From Actinomadura nitritigenes (GTDB lineage: Bacteria; Actinomycetota; Actinomycetes; Streptosporangiales; Streptosporangiaceae): a DNA stretch of 64,000 nucleotides. The stretch lies in contig NZ_JAGEOK010000003.1 in the NCBI RefSeq assembly GCF_017573545.1, forward strand, positions 248,001-312,000, read 5' to 3'. The notes below the pieces were generated by a model that ran no database searches, was not told the DNA's origin, and saw only the letters and a list, made by a program, of their open reading frames with translations. Numbering within the stretch: position 1 is the first letter of the stretch; every line of letters begins with the position of its first letter. Shown one piece after another: positions 1-8,732 of the stretch. The translations under genes were made by a program, and so were the position numbers.

Positions 1-170
1 TCGGGCGTCCGCCAGCCCGGCAGGTACACGCCGAGGCCGCGCAGCAGCAGCCGCCAGATCGGGCGGCCCATGACGTCGTGGGCGAACTCCCCCGGCGGTT
101 CCTGAGCGCCCGCAGGGCCCTCCTGCGGCTGCCTACCGGGCTCCCCAACGCCGTCCATGCCGAACATCAT
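1..170 (-). CDS. Partial hypothetical protein, N-terminus only (runs off left edge)
   Basis: The frame is open from an ATG at 170 to the left edge, so only about the first 56 residues are visible. They begin MMFGMDGVGEPG, are rich in Pro, Gly and Glu to about residue 25, and continue with a basic amphipathic stretch containing RPIWRLLLRGLGVYLPGW. A second in-frame ATG lies at 158. I do not recognise the family; membrane association is only a guess. The gene is divergent from the PH-domain gene at 304, and the 133 bases between them would hold both promoters. No convincing ribosome binding site precedes either ATG. Confidence 0.45.
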   Translation of the reverse strand, partial: MMFGMDGVGEPGRQPQEGPAGAQEPPGEFAHDVMGRPIWRLLLRGLGVYLPGWRTP

Positions 171-303
171 CAGCCGCGCGCCCGGCGCGACACAAGGCCG
201 ATGCGCCGTTCCCGGGCGACCCGTCCTGATCACCCCCGCGGTACCTGCACGGCCCGCGCGCGTTGGGCTACCGTTGGACCACCGGACACGATGGGAAACC
301 GCA

Positions 304-825
304 GTGAATCTGCAGGACATGGTGGTCCACCGCGACGACACGACGACGCGGATGGTCGACAGGTACTTGATGTCCTACGAGGGACGGGTCATCGCCGTGC
401 GCCGGCACCCCGCCCTCCTCCTGCTGCCGATCGTCTCCACGGTCGCCGCCCTCATCCTGTGCGCGGCCGTCCAGGTGACCATCGGCCTGGCGTGGATCTG
501 GCTCCTGTGGCTGGTCAGCCTCGGCTACCTGCTCTGGAACCTCGCGGCCTGGTCCCTGCAGTTCTTCCTGGTCACCGAGCACCGCATCATGGTGATCCGA
601 GGCGTCCTCAACCGGGACATCGCGATGATGCCGATGGCGAAGGTCGACAACATCGAGCTGAAGCGCTCCTACACGGGCCGGGCGCTCGGCTACGGCGAGT
701 TCGTCATCGAGTCCGCGGGGCAGAAGCAGGGGCTCCGGAGGGTCCGCTTCGTGCCGTATCCCGAGCAGCTCTACCTCGAGGTCTCGTCGTTCGTCTTCGG
801 CACCGTCGACGCGGCTCCGGACTGA
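304..825 (+). CDS. PH-domain (bPH2/YdbT-like) small membrane protein
   Basis: About 173 residues. A short polar N-terminus is followed by two membrane segments (about residues 36-58 and 62-88) and then a soluble domain beginning FLVTEHRIMVIRGVLNRDIAMM. The pattern of T-xx-R-I-x-V-x-x-G-x-x-x-R followed by P-x-x-K-V-x-x-I is the bacterial PH domain as found in YdbS/YdbT-type membrane proteins. The role of these proteins is poorly defined; membrane or envelope association is the general expectation. The GTG at 304 is chosen because the 49 codons upstream of it read as low-complexity non-coding sequence. The ATG at 319 is an alternative. It stands alone, facing the end of the FAD oxidoreductase gene 23 bases away. 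Confidence 0.75.
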   Translation: MNLQDMVVHRDDTTTRMVDRYLMSYEGRVIAVRRHPALLLLPIVSTVAALILCAAVQVTIGLAWIWLLWLVSLGYLLWNLAAWSLQFFLVTEHRIMVIRGVLNRDIAMMPMAKVDNIELKRSYTGRALGYGEFVIESAGQKQGLRRVRFVPYPEQLYLEVSSFVFGTVDAAPD

Positions 826-848
826 CCCTCGCCGCCCGGCGCGGCCCG

Positions 849-2315
849 TCAGGAGTCGAAGCCGAGGCCGAGGCGGTCCAGGGTGCGGAGCCAGAGGCCG
901 CGGCGGCCGTCGTTGCGGTCGGCGCGGGCGAGCTCGCGGCGGGTCAGCTCGATGACGCCGTACCTGAGCGGCTCGGGCGGGAACGGGACGGGCTTGGAGC
1001 GCACCATCGCCAGCCGGGTCCGCTCGGTCTCCTCGCCCGGGGCGAGGCCCACGCGGAGCAGATCGAGCATGACGTCCGCGCCGAAACGCGTGGCTCCCAC
1101 ACCGAGGCCGGTATAGCCCGCCGCGTAGGCGAGCCTGCGGTCGAAGGCCGTTCCGTAGAAGGCGCAGAAACGGCTGCACGTGTCGATGACGCCGCCCCAC
1201 GCGTGCGTGAAGCGGACGCCCTCCAGCTGCGGGAACGTGTCGAAGAAATGCCGTGCCAGCGCGGCGAAGGTGGCGGGGCGGTTCTCCAGGTCGCGCCGCA
1301 TTCCGTTGCCGTAGTGGTAGACGGCGTCGTATCCGCCCCAGAGGATCCGGTCGTCGGCGGTGAGCCGGTAATAGTGGAACTGGTTGCCGGCGTCGCCGAG
1401 CCCCTGCCGGTGCTTCCAGCCGATCGCCTCGCGCTGCGCCGGGGACAGCGGCTCGGTCACCAGGGCGTAGTCGTACACGGGGACGAGGAAGCCGCGCATG
1501 CGCCGCAGCAGGGGCGGGAAAGCGCCCGTGGCGAGGGCGACGCGCCGGGCCGTCACCGAACCGTGCGCGCCGCTCAGCCGCAGCCTGCGGGCGTCCGAGC
1601 GCACCCCGGTCACCCGCGCGTTCTCGTGGATGCGGACGCCGAGGGACCGGCACGCTTCCGCCAGCCCGAACGCGAGCTTCGCGGGATGGACCATGGCGAC
1701 CGCGTCGCGGTCCCACAGCCCGGCGAGGTACGTGGGCGACGCGACCTCCCGGCGGACGGCGTCCGGGCCGAGCAGGATCGGTTCCCAGCCCAGCTCGTAC
1801 GCCTTCTCCGCCTCCCGTTCCAGCGCCGGGACCTGCCACTCCCGCGTCGCGACCGTCATCTCCCCGGTCGGCTCCCACTCGGCGTCGATGCCGTACCGGG
1901 CGAGGGTCGCGCCGATGGCGCGCAGGTTGTCCCATCCGAGCCGTTCGAGCTCGTGCATGTCGTCCGGCCAGCGTCCCTGGCCGTTCTCCAGGCCGTGGGT
2001 GAGGCTCGCCGCGCAGAACCCGCCGTTGCGTCCCGACGCGGCGGACCCCACCCGTCCCGCCTCCAGCACGACCACGTCCAGGGACGGGTCGCGCTCCTTG
2101 GCGAGGAGGGCCGTCCACAGGCCGCCGTAGCCGCCGCCGACCACGGCGAGGTCGCAGGACTGCTCGCCCGCCGGCGGCGGCTCCGGCTCCGGGCGCGCCA
2201 CGTCGGCGAGCCAGTACGGCACGGGCTCGGCGTCCGCGAGCGCCTTCCCGATGTCGCCGGGCGCCTTCGCCGCGTCGCCCGGCACGCTCGCGGAACCGTC
2301 CGTGGAGTCGGGCAC
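849..2315 (-). CDS. FAD-dependent amine oxidoreductase, DAO family (PuuB-like)
   Basis: 488 residues. A dinucleotide-binding motif, VVGGGYGGLWTAL, lies at residues 58-70 after an N-terminal extension, followed by the ASGRNGG motif typical of DAO-fold flavoenzymes. The C-terminal part has the conserved AAGYTGLGVGAT segment. The closest functional type by pattern is gamma-glutamylputrescine oxidase or a related polyamine oxidoreductase, which converts an amine to an aldehyde with H2O2 release. It is the last gene after potA-potD-potB-potC, 10 bases from potC, which supports a polyamine substrate. No gamma-glutamylputrescine synthetase is present in the window, so the exact substrate is open. 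Family assignment is firm; substrate is inferred from context. Confidence 0.85.
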   Translation of the reverse strand: MPDSTDGSASVPGDAAKAPGDIGKALADAEPVPYWLADVARPEPEPPPAGEQSCDLAVVGGGYGGLWTALLAKERDPSLDVVVLEAGRVGSAASGRNGGFCAASLTHGLENGQGRWPDDMHELERLGWDNLRAIGATLARYGIDAEWEPTGEMTVATREWQVPALEREAEKAYELGWEPILLGPDAVRREVASPTYLAGLWDRDAVAMVHPAKLAFGLAEACRSLGVRIHENARVTGVRSDARRLRLSGAHGSVTARRVALATGAFPPLLRRMRGFLVPVYDYALVTEPLSPAQREAIGWKHRQGLGDAGNQFHYYRLTADDRILWGGYDAVYHYGNGMRRDLENRPATFAALARHFFDTFPQLEGVRFTHAWGGVIDTCSRFCAFYGTAFDRRLAYAAGYTGLGVGATRFGADVMLDLLRVGLAPGEETERTRLAMVRSKPVPFPPEPLRYGVIELTRRELARADRNDGRRGLWLRTLDRLGLGFDS

Positions 2316-2325
2316 GTTCCCGCCC

Positions 2326-3153
2326 TCAGCGGGCCGCGCGGATGCTGCGCCGCGCCGACACCACCGCGATCAGCACGCCGACCGCGAAGATGATCGTGCC
2401 CATGACGTTGACCTGCGGCGGCGTCCCGGTCCGGGTCGAGCCGTAGATCCACAGCGGGAACGTGATGGTGGAGCCGCTGGTGAAGTTCGTGATCACGAAG
2501 TCGTCGATGGACAGCACGAACGCCAGCAGCGCGCCCGCCACCACGCCCGGCATGATCATCGGCAGCGTGACCAGCCGGAACCGCGTCCACGGGCCGGCCC
2601 CGAGGTCCTGCGCCGCCTCCTCGACCGCCGGGTCCAGGCCGACCACGCGCGCCCGCACCGTCACCGCCACGAACGCGATCGAGAACATCACGTGCGCGAG
2701 CAGGATCGTCAGGTAGCCGCGCGGCAGGTTGAACGTGACGAACATGGACAGCAGCGACGCGCCCATCACGATCTCCGGGCAGGAGATCGCCATGAACAGC
2801 ACCAGGTTCGTCACGCCCTTGCCGCGGAACCGGTGCCGGCCGAGCGCGATCCCGGCGAACGTCCCGATCACCGTGGTGATGGCGGTGCTGAGCAGCGCGA
2901 TCGTCAGGGAGTTGATGACCGCGGTGGTCAGGTCCTCCTTGTCGAACAGGTGGACGTACCACTTGAGCGTGAAGCCCTGCCACTGGAAGTTCTGCTTGCT
3001 GTGCGTGTCGTTGAAGCCGAACATGATCATGATGGCGATCGGCAGGATCAGCCACGCGATCAGCAGCAGCGTGTAGAGGTGCAGGCCGGCGATCCGGCGG
3101 CGGCGGCGCGGCGGCGCGGGGCGCGGCGCCGCGGTGGGTGCGATCGTCGTCAT
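2326..3153 (-). CDS. potC: Spermidine/putrescine ABC transporter permease PotC
   Basis: 275 residues. Inner-membrane permease of a type I ABC importer, with about six membrane segments, the first at residues 27-50 (LYTLLLIAWLILPIAIMIM). The EAA loop is visible as VEEAAQDLGAGPWTRFRLVT, which docks on the PotA ATPase. The start is the ATG at 3153, whose ATGA overlaps the potB stop codon, so translation is probably coupled. With PotB it forms the channel that passes polyamine delivered by PotD. A much longer frame is open upstream, but it runs antisense-like through potB and is not the gene. Confidence 0.9.
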   Translation of the reverse strand: MTTIAPTAAPRPAPPRRRRRIAGLHLYTLLLIAWLILPIAIMIMFGFNDTHSKQNFQWQGFTLKWYVHLFDKEDLTTAVINSLTIALLSTAITTVIGTFAGIALGRHRFRGKGVTNLVLFMAISCPEIVMGASLLSMFVTFNLPRGYLTILLAHVMFSIAFVAVTVRARVVGLDPAVEEAAQDLGAGPWTRFRLVTLPMIMPGVVAGALLAFVLSIDDFVITNFTSGSTITFPLWIYGSTRTGTPPQVNVMGTIIFAVGVLIAVVSARRSIRAAR

Positions 3154-4019
3154 CGTCCCGCCGCCTCCAGAACGTCCTGCGTGCCGAGCGAGCGCGCGTA
3201 CACGAAGATGCCGACCAGCAGGATCGCCATCAGCGAGAACGACAGCGCCGACGCGACCGGGTAGGCGCTGTTGTCGAAGTACTCCGTCTGGATCACGTTG
3301 CCGATCATCGTGTTCTGCGGGCCGCCCAGCACCTCGGCGTTGACGTAGTCCGACGACACCGGCACGAACGTCATGATGACGCCGGCGAACACGCCGGGCA
3401 GCGACAGCGGCAGCACCACCCGGGCGAACGCCTGCGCGCGGCTCGCGTACAGGTCGTACGCCGCCTCGACGACGCGCTCGTCGATCCGCTCCAGCGCCAC
3501 GTAGATCGGCAGCACCATGAACGGCAGGAAGTTGTACGTCAGCCCCGACACCACGGCGACGCCCGTGTCCAGCACGTGGAAACCGTTCGGCAGGAGGCCG
3601 TGGTTCCGCAGCGGACCGAGGATCGGCCCGTTGTCGGTCAGCATCAGCTTCCACGACACCGTCCGCAGGACGAACGACACGAAGTACGGAAGCAGCAGCA
3701 GGAACAGGTACGTCGACTTGTGGCGCCCGCCGCGGAAGGCGATCCAGTACGCGGCCGGATACGCGAGCGCGATGCACAGAACGGTCGCGATCAGGCCGTA
3801 CCACAGCGACCGCACCACCTTGTCGCCGTAGGTGCTGAGGCCGTCGGTGTAGTTCTGCCAGTGGAACGTCTGCCGGAAGCCGTCGATGAGGTTCCCCGTC
3901 TGCAGCGACAGCGACACCATCAGCACGATCGGGACGATGAAGAACGCCAGCATCCACAGCCCGCTCGGCAGGATCATCAGGTACGGCGCGAGCGCGCCGC
4001 CCCGCGGCCGCCGGGCCAT
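3150..4019 (-). CDS. potB: Spermidine/putrescine ABC transporter permease PotB
   Basis: 289 residues with six predicted membrane helices; the first is about residues 12-36. The EAA loop reads EAAYDLYASRAQAFARVVLP, the docking site for the ATPase. It pairs with PotC as the heterodimeric channel for putrescine or spermidine uptake. The ATG at 4019 overlaps the potD stop codon as TGATG; a GTG three bases upstream is the alternative. Gene order is potA-potD-potB-potC, and the overlaps show one tightly coupled transcript. Confidence 0.9.
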   Translation of the reverse strand: MARRPRGGALAPYLMILPSGLWMLAFFIVPIVLMVSLSLQTGNLIDGFRQTFHWQNYTDGLSTYGDKVVRSLWYGLIATVLCIALAYPAAYWIAFRGGRHKSTYLFLLLLPYFVSFVLRTVSWKLMLTDNGPILGPLRNHGLLPNGFHVLDTGVAVVSGLTYNFLPFMVLPIYVALERIDERVVEAAYDLYASRAQAFARVVLPLSLPGVFAGVIMTFVPVSSDYVNAEVLGGPQNTMIGNVIQTEYFDNSAYPVASALSFSLMAILLVGIFVYARSLGTQDVLEAAGR

Positions 4020-5263
4020 CACGAACCCTTGGCGATCGGCTCGAAGATCTTCTGGTACTGCGTCTCCTCCGCCTGCGTGAGCCGCCGGTAGCGCCGCAGC
4101 CGCTGCATGTCCGCCTCAGACGGGAACACCAGCGGGCTCGTGCTGAGCCGCTCCAGGTCCTTCTTCTCGCCGCCCGTCGCCTTCGCCGCGTCCGCCGCGA
4201 CGACCTGCTTCACGCCTGGCACGGGCGTGATGTAGTTGACGAACTCGGTCAGCGGCGCGTTGTTCTCCGGGACGTACAGCCAGTCCATCAGCGTGATCGC
4301 GTCCACCGGGCTGCCCGCGGTCTTCGGGATGCACATGTTGTCCGTCCAGATGGTGCCGCCCTCCTTCGGGATGGCGAACCGCACGTCCGGACTGGTCATG
4401 CTGTACACGTCACCCGACCACGCCATCGTCATCCACACGTCGCCCTTGCTGACGGCGTCGACGTAGTCCTGGTTGTAGTACTTGCGGACGATCCCCTTGT
4501 CGCGCTGCTCGCGGAGCTTCGCCGCCGCCTTCTCCCAGTCGGCCTGCGTCGACTTCTCCGGGTCGATGCCGAGCAGGAACATCCCGAAGTTCCCGAGCTC
4601 CTGCGAGTCGCCCATCATGCCGACCCGTCCCTTGTACTTCGGGTCGAACAGCTGCGCGATGCTGGTGATCTCCTCCTTGACGTACTTGGTGTTGTACGCG
4701 ATCCCGGTGATGCCCGACTCGTAGGGGATCGTGAACGCGTTGCCCGGGTCGTACGACGGGTTTTTGAACGTCGCACCGGCGTTGGCCTGGAAGTTCTTCA
4801 GCCGCGACTGGTCCAGGGGCGCGAGGTAGCCGAGTTGCCGCGCCTGCTCCAGCTGGATCCCGTTCGTCATCACCATCAGGTCGAACCCGATGGACTGGCC
4901 CGCCGCCAGCGGGGCCTGGATCTTGCCGAACCAGGGCCCCATCTCCTGGATGACCTCCTTGTAGTCCACCTTGATACCGGTGGCCTTCTCGAAGGCCTTG
5001 ATGGTCGAGTGGTCGTCCTCCATGTAGCCCGGCCAGTTCGCCCAGCTGAGCTTGCCGGTCCTGGCCTTGCCCGACCAGTACTTCTGCACGTCGGTCTGGG
5101 TGACCTTCTCCTTGCCGCCCTGCCCCTTCACGCCGCAGGCCGACAGGGCGAGGCCCGCGCCCGCCGCGCCCATCAGCCGCAGGACGTCCCGGCGGGACGC
5201 GGTGGACCGTGCCAGGCGCGGGCGGGTCAGTCCGCGCAGGAACGCGGGGTCGATGTTCGTCAC
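4019..5263 (-). CDS. potD: Spermidine/putrescine-binding lipoprotein PotD
   Basis: 414 residues. Extracellular solute-binding protein of the polyamine importer. The N-terminus has a twin-arginine-like motif, ASRRDVLRLMG, at about residues 22-32, and a lipobox LSAC with Cys at about residue 43. It is therefore probably exported by Tat and anchored as a lipoprotein. The mature part has the PotD/PotF fold signatures NWPGYMEDD and PYESGITGIAYN. The start is the GTG at 5263, whose GTGA overlaps the potA stop; AGGAG lies 8 bases upstream inside potA. The frame stays open further upstream, but that sequence belongs to potA in another frame. Confidence 0.9.
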   Translation of the reverse strand: MTNIDPAFLRGLTRPRLARSTASRRDVLRLMGAAGAGLALSACGVKGQGGKEKVTQTDVQKYWSGKARTGKLSWANWPGYMEDDHSTIKAFEKATGIKVDYKEVIQEMGPWFGKIQAPLAAGQSIGFDLMVMTNGIQLEQARQLGYLAPLDQSRLKNFQANAGATFKNPSYDPGNAFTIPYESGITGIAYNTKYVKEEITSIAQLFDPKYKGRVGMMGDSQELGNFGMFLLGIDPEKSTQADWEKAAAKLREQRDKGIVRKYYNQDYVDAVSKGDVWMTMAWSGDVYSMTSPDVRFAIPKEGGTIWTDNMCIPKTAGSPVDAITLMDWLYVPENNAPLTEFVNYITPVPGVKQVVAADAAKATGGEKKDLERLSTSPLVFPSEADMQRLRRYRRLTQAEETQYQKIFEPIAKGS

Positions 5264-6411
5264 TGGGGGGCTCCTATGGCGTACGAGTGGCGCGGGTCCC
5301 ACGACAGCCAGACGCCGTCCCCGCGAACGGCGATGTCGTCGGCGTTCGTGGCGTTCTGCAGGAACACGACCACGTCGGCGCCGGTGGAGGTGATGATGTT
5401 GTAGTTCGTCGAGGTCCCCAGGTAGACGACCTCCGTGACCGTGCCGCGCACGCGGCACAGGTCGTCGGCCGGCTTGTCCCGCCCGATGCCGATCTTCTCC
5501 GGCCGCACCGTCAGCTCCAGCCGCTCCCCCGCCGCGACCGCCAGCCCGTCCCGCACCGGCACCTCGATCCGCCCGTCCGGCCCGTAGGAGATCATCGCGC
5601 CGCCCCCCGACACCTCGGTGACCTCGCCGCCGAGCAGGTTGGACGTCCCGATGAACCCGGCCACGAACCGCGTCGCCGGATGCTCGTAGATCTCCCGCGG
5701 CGTGCCGAGCTGGTCGATCAGCCCGTCGTTCATCACCGCGATCCGGTCCGACATCGTCAGCGCCTCGCCCTGGTCGTGCGTCACGTACACGAACGTGATG
5801 CCGACCTCCCGCTGGATGCGCTTCAGCTCGACCTGCATCGCCTGCCGCAGCTTCAGGTCCAGGGCGCCGAGCGGCTCGTCCAGCAGCAGCGCGCGCGGCC
5901 GGTTCACCAGCGCGCGGGCCAGCGCGACCCGCTGCTGCTGTCCGCCCGACAGCTCCCCGGGACGGCGCCGCTCCCGCCCCGTCAGGTCGACGATCTCCAG
6001 CATCTCGCCGACCCGCGCTTTGGTCTCGGCCTTCGCGACGCCGCGCCGGCGCAACCCGAACGCCACGTTGTCGAAGACGTTCATGTGCGGGAACAGCGCG
6101 TACGACTGGAACACCATGTTGACGTCACGGCGGTTGGCGGGCACGCCGGTGACGCTGCGTCCGTGCAGGTAGACCTCGCCTGCCGTCGGCTCCTCGAAGC
6201 CGGCGATCATGCGCATGGTGGTGGTCTTGCCGCAGCCGGACGGGCCGAGCAGGGAGAAGAACTCCCCCTGCGCGATCGTCAGGTCCACGCCGCGGACCGC
6301 GGCGACGGCCTCACCGTACGCATGGTAGGTCTTCTCGACTCCCGTGAGCTCGATGGCGGGAACTGCGCGATCCGGGTCGTCGCGCGCCGGGGCGGGCTGG
6401 GTTTCGGTCAT
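5260..6411 (-). CDS. potA: Spermidine/putrescine ABC transporter ATPase PotA
   Basis: 383 residues. Walker A GPSGCGKT at residues 56-63, Q-loop in VFQSYALFPHM, signature LSGGQ at 154-158, Walker B in LLLDEPLGALD, H-loop in YVTHDQ, and a C-terminal TOBE regulatory domain after about residue 280. It powers polyamine import through PotB and PotC. The ATG at 6411 is preceded by GAAGGA. It is the first gene of the pot operon. A strong hairpin at 6472-6504 separates it from the aldehyde dehydrogenase gene upstream, so potA may have its own promoter or receive only read-through. Confidence 0.93.
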   Translation of the reverse strand: MTETQPAPARDDPDRAVPAIELTGVEKTYHAYGEAVAAVRGVDLTIAQGEFFSLLGPSGCGKTTTMRMIAGFEEPTAGEVYLHGRSVTGVPANRRDVNMVFQSYALFPHMNVFDNVAFGLRRRGVAKAETKARVGEMLEIVDLTGRERRRPGELSGGQQQRVALARALVNRPRALLLDEPLGALDLKLRQAMQVELKRIQREVGITFVYVTHDQGEALTMSDRIAVMNDGLIDQLGTPREIYEHPATRFVAGFIGTSNLLGGEVTEVSGGGAMISYGPDGRIEVPVRDGLAVAAGERLELTVRPEKIGIGRDKPADDLCRVRGTVTEVVYLGTSTNYNIITSTGADVVVFLQNATNADDIAVRGDGVWLSWDPRHSYAIGAPQ

Positions 6412-6471
6412 GGGCAGGGGTTTCCTTCACGAGCTCGTGGCGCCCGACCACCACGGCGGCGCCCCCGCGCC

Positions 6472-6504
6472 GGCCGGTGCCCGTCCAGGTGACGGGCACC
6501 GGCC
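6472..6504 (-). terminator. Hairpin terminator after the aldehyde dehydrogenase gene
   Basis: A perfect 14-bp inverted repeat (arms around GCCGGTGCCCGTC and its complement) with a 5-base loop begins 23 bases after the stop codon of the dehydrogenase. There is no T-run, as is common in actinobacterial terminators. It may separate that gene from potA or only attenuate read-through. Confidence 0.6.
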
Positions 6505-6527
6505 CGCGGACCGCCGCGGTACGTCCC

Positions 6528-7961
6528 TCAGGCGCCGATGTAGTGCATGACGTGCTTGACGCGGGTGTAGTCCTCGATTCCGTACATCGACATGTCCTTG
6601 CCGTAGCCGGAGTGCTTGAAGCCCCCGTGCGGCATCTCCGAGACGAACGGGATGTGGGTGTTCACCCACACCGCCCCGAAGTCCAGTGCCTTGCTCATGC
6701 GCATCGCGCGCCCGTGGTTCTGCGTCCACACGCTGGCCGCGAGCCCGTAGCGCACGCCGTTGGCCCACTCGATCGCCTGCGCCTCGTCGGAGAAGCGCTG
6801 GACGGTGATGACCGGGCCGAACACCTCGTTCTGCACGATCTCGTCGTCCTGGCGGAGCCCGCCGACGACCGTGGGCTCGAAGAAGAAGCCGGTGTCCCCG
6901 GACCGCGTTCCGCCGGTCAGCACCTCCGCGTGCCCCGGAACCCGGTCGATGAAGCCCTGGACGCGCTCCAGTTGCGCGGCGCTGTTCACCGGGCCGTAGA
7001 AGGCGTCGGTGTTGCTCGGCGGGCCCACGACGGTGCCGCGCGCCGCCTCGGTGAGCGCCGCGGTGAACTCGTCGTGCAGCCGGTCCGCGACCAGCACCCG
7101 CGTCGCCGCGGTGCAGTCCTGCCCGGCGTTGAAGTAGCCGGCCTCCGCGATGCCCTGCGCCGCCGACTCCACGTCCGCGTCGTCGAACACCACGACGGGC
7201 GCCTTCCCGCCGAGCTCCAGGTGGACCTTCTTGAGGTCCTTCGCGGCGGACGCGGCGACCTCCATGCCCGCCCGCACACTGCCGGTGATCGACACCATCT
7301 GCGGGGTCGGGTGCTCCACCAGCGCGCGGCCGGTCCCGCGGTCACCGCAGATCACGTTGAACACGCCGGGCGGGAGGAACTCCGCGGCGATCTCCGCCAG
7401 CATCAGCGTGCTGACCGGGGTCGTCTCGGACGGCTTGAGCACCACGGTGTTGCCCGTCGCCAGCGCCGGCCCGATCTTCCAGACCGCCATCATCATCGGG
7501 TAGTTCCACGGCGTCACCTGCGCGCAGACCCCGATCGGCTCCCGCCGGATGGACGAGGTGTGGTCCGCCAGGTACTCGCCGGTGGCCTTGCCCTCCAGGA
7601 CTCGGGACGCGCCCGCGAAGAACCGGAGGTTGTCCACCATCGGCGGCAGCTCCTCCTCCATGGTGAGCTGCACGGGCTTGCCGGTGTCGCGGCTCTCCGC
7701 CTCGACCAGCTCGCGTCCCCGGGCCTCGACCGCGTCGGCGAACCGCAGCATCGCCAGGCTGCGCTCGCCGGGCGTCGCGTCCCGCCAGGCGGGGAACGCC
7801 TCCGCGGCGGCGCGGAACGCGGCGTCGACGTCCTCGGCGCCGGACACCGGCGCCTCCGCGTACGCTTCGCCGGTGCTGGGGTCGACCACCTCCAGCGTCC
7901 GCCCGTCCTTGGCGTCGGTGTACTCGCCACCGATAAAGTTGCGCAGCCGTTCGCCGCTCAT
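6528..7961 (-). CDS. Gamma-aminobutyraldehyde dehydrogenase-like NAD-dependent aldehyde dehydrogenase
   Basis: 477 residues, the usual length of this superfamily. Catalytic elements are in place: Asn153 in PWNYP, Glu249 in LELGGK, Cys283 in GQDCTA. The GQDC form and overall pattern fit the PatD/YdcW group, which oxidises 4-aminobutanal (from putrescine) to GABA using NAD. Location beside polyamine transport and an amine oxidase supports that role. The ATG at 7961 is preceded by AGGAAGG with 6-base spacing, so the longer upstream frame is rejected. The divergent Lrp-type regulator at 8126 shares its promoter region. Confidence 0.87.
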   Translation of the reverse strand: MSGERLRNFIGGEYTDAKDGRTLEVVDPSTGEAYAEAPVSGAEDVDAAFRAAAEAFPAWRDATPGERSLAMLRFADAVEARGRELVEAESRDTGKPVQLTMEEELPPMVDNLRFFAGASRVLEGKATGEYLADHTSSIRREPIGVCAQVTPWNYPMMMAVWKIGPALATGNTVVLKPSETTPVSTLMLAEIAAEFLPPGVFNVICGDRGTGRALVEHPTPQMVSITGSVRAGMEVAASAAKDLKKVHLELGGKAPVVVFDDADVESAAQGIAEAGYFNAGQDCTAATRVLVADRLHDEFTAALTEAARGTVVGPPSNTDAFYGPVNSAAQLERVQGFIDRVPGHAEVLTGGTRSGDTGFFFEPTVVGGLRQDDEIVQNEVFGPVITVQRFSDEAQAIEWANGVRYGLAASVWTQNHGRAMRMSKALDFGAVWVNTHIPFVSEMPHGGFKHSGYGKDMSMYGIEDYTRVKHVMHYIGA

Positions 7962-8033
7962 CTCGATCCTTCCTGGGCGCCGCCGCCCGAACTGTCCCGT
8001 TGGCCTGACCCTGACAGAGGTTCCAGCCCAATA

Positions 8034-8079
8034 CAAGTGATTCCGTTGTTACGATCCAGTTTCACGACTGATTCACTTG
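8034..8079. promoter_or_regulatory. Inverted repeat, candidate Lrp/AsnC operator
   Basis: Arms CAAGTGATTC (8034-8043) and GATTCACTTG (8070-8079) form a 10-bp inverted repeat with one mismatch, centred in the 164-base region between the divergent dehydrogenase and regulator genes. The segment is AT-richer than its surroundings. Lrp-family proteins commonly bind such dyads next to their own gene, so it is a candidate autoregulatory operator. Assignment is inferred from position and symmetry. Confidence 0.5.
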
Positions 8080-8125
8080 GACCGACCGCCTCACACTCTC
8101 GATGCCGCAGCTAGGAGTACGAACG

Positions 8126-8617
8126 ATGACGGAGGAGCGCCCTCCCGCCCGCCGGGGGTCCGCCCGGTCTCCCGTGCCTCTCGACGAGACCGCCAAGCGG
8201 ATCATCGAGCAGCTCCAGCAGGACGGCCGCCGCTCCTACGCCGCCATCGGCAAGGCCGTCGGCCTCTCCGAGGCCGCGGTCCGCCAGCGCGTGCAGAAGC
8301 TCCTCGACACCGGCGTCATGCAGATCGTCGGCGTGACCGACCCGCTGATGCTCGGCTTCTCCCGGCAGATGATGATCGGCGTGAACTGCGAGGGCGACCT
8401 GGAGACGATCGCCGACGAGCTCGCCGCCCTCGACGAGATCGACTACGTCGTCATCGCCGCCGGCTCGTTCGACATCCTGCTCGAACTGGTCTGCGAGGAC
8501 GACGAGCGCCTCCTGGAGCTGCTCGGCCGGATCCGCGCCGTCCCGGGCGTCGTCTCCACCGAAAGCTTCGTCTACCTCAAGCTGCGGAAACAGACCTACT
8601 CGTGGGGGACCCGCTGA
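8126..8617 (+). CDS. Lrp/AsnC family transcriptional regulator
   Basis: 163 residues. An N-terminal winged helix (from LDETAKRIIEQLQQDGRRSY through the recognition helix SEAAVRQRVQKLLDTGV) is followed by a RAM/AsnC ligand-binding domain ending in FVYLKLRKQTYSWG. The start is set at the ATG at 8126 because AGGAG sits 8 bases before it; an in-frame ATG at 8102 has no such site. It is divergent from the aminobutyraldehyde dehydrogenase and probably controls the polyamine locus in response to a small-molecule ligand. The identity of the ligand cannot be read from the sequence. Confidence 0.88.
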   Translation: MTEERPPARRGSARSPVPLDETAKRIIEQLQQDGRRSYAAIGKAVGLSEAAVRQRVQKLLDTGVMQIVGVTDPLMLGFSRQMMIGVNCEGDLETIADELAALDEIDYVVIAAGSFDILLELVCEDDERLLELLGRIRAVPGVVSTESFVYLKLRKQTYSWGTR

Positions 8618-8732
8618 GGCCGCGCGCCGCCGTCCGCCTTCGCCCGCCATCCGTCGATTCTCGTCCCGATTGAGGATGTCCCGGCAACCCCTCGCGGCGT
8701 ACTTTGAGATGCCGTAAGGAAGGAGACCGGCC

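Noticed and set aside
78..2393. A 771-codon plus-strand open frame
   Set aside because: Covers the PH-domain gene in another frame and the FAD oxidoreductase antisense; no domain.
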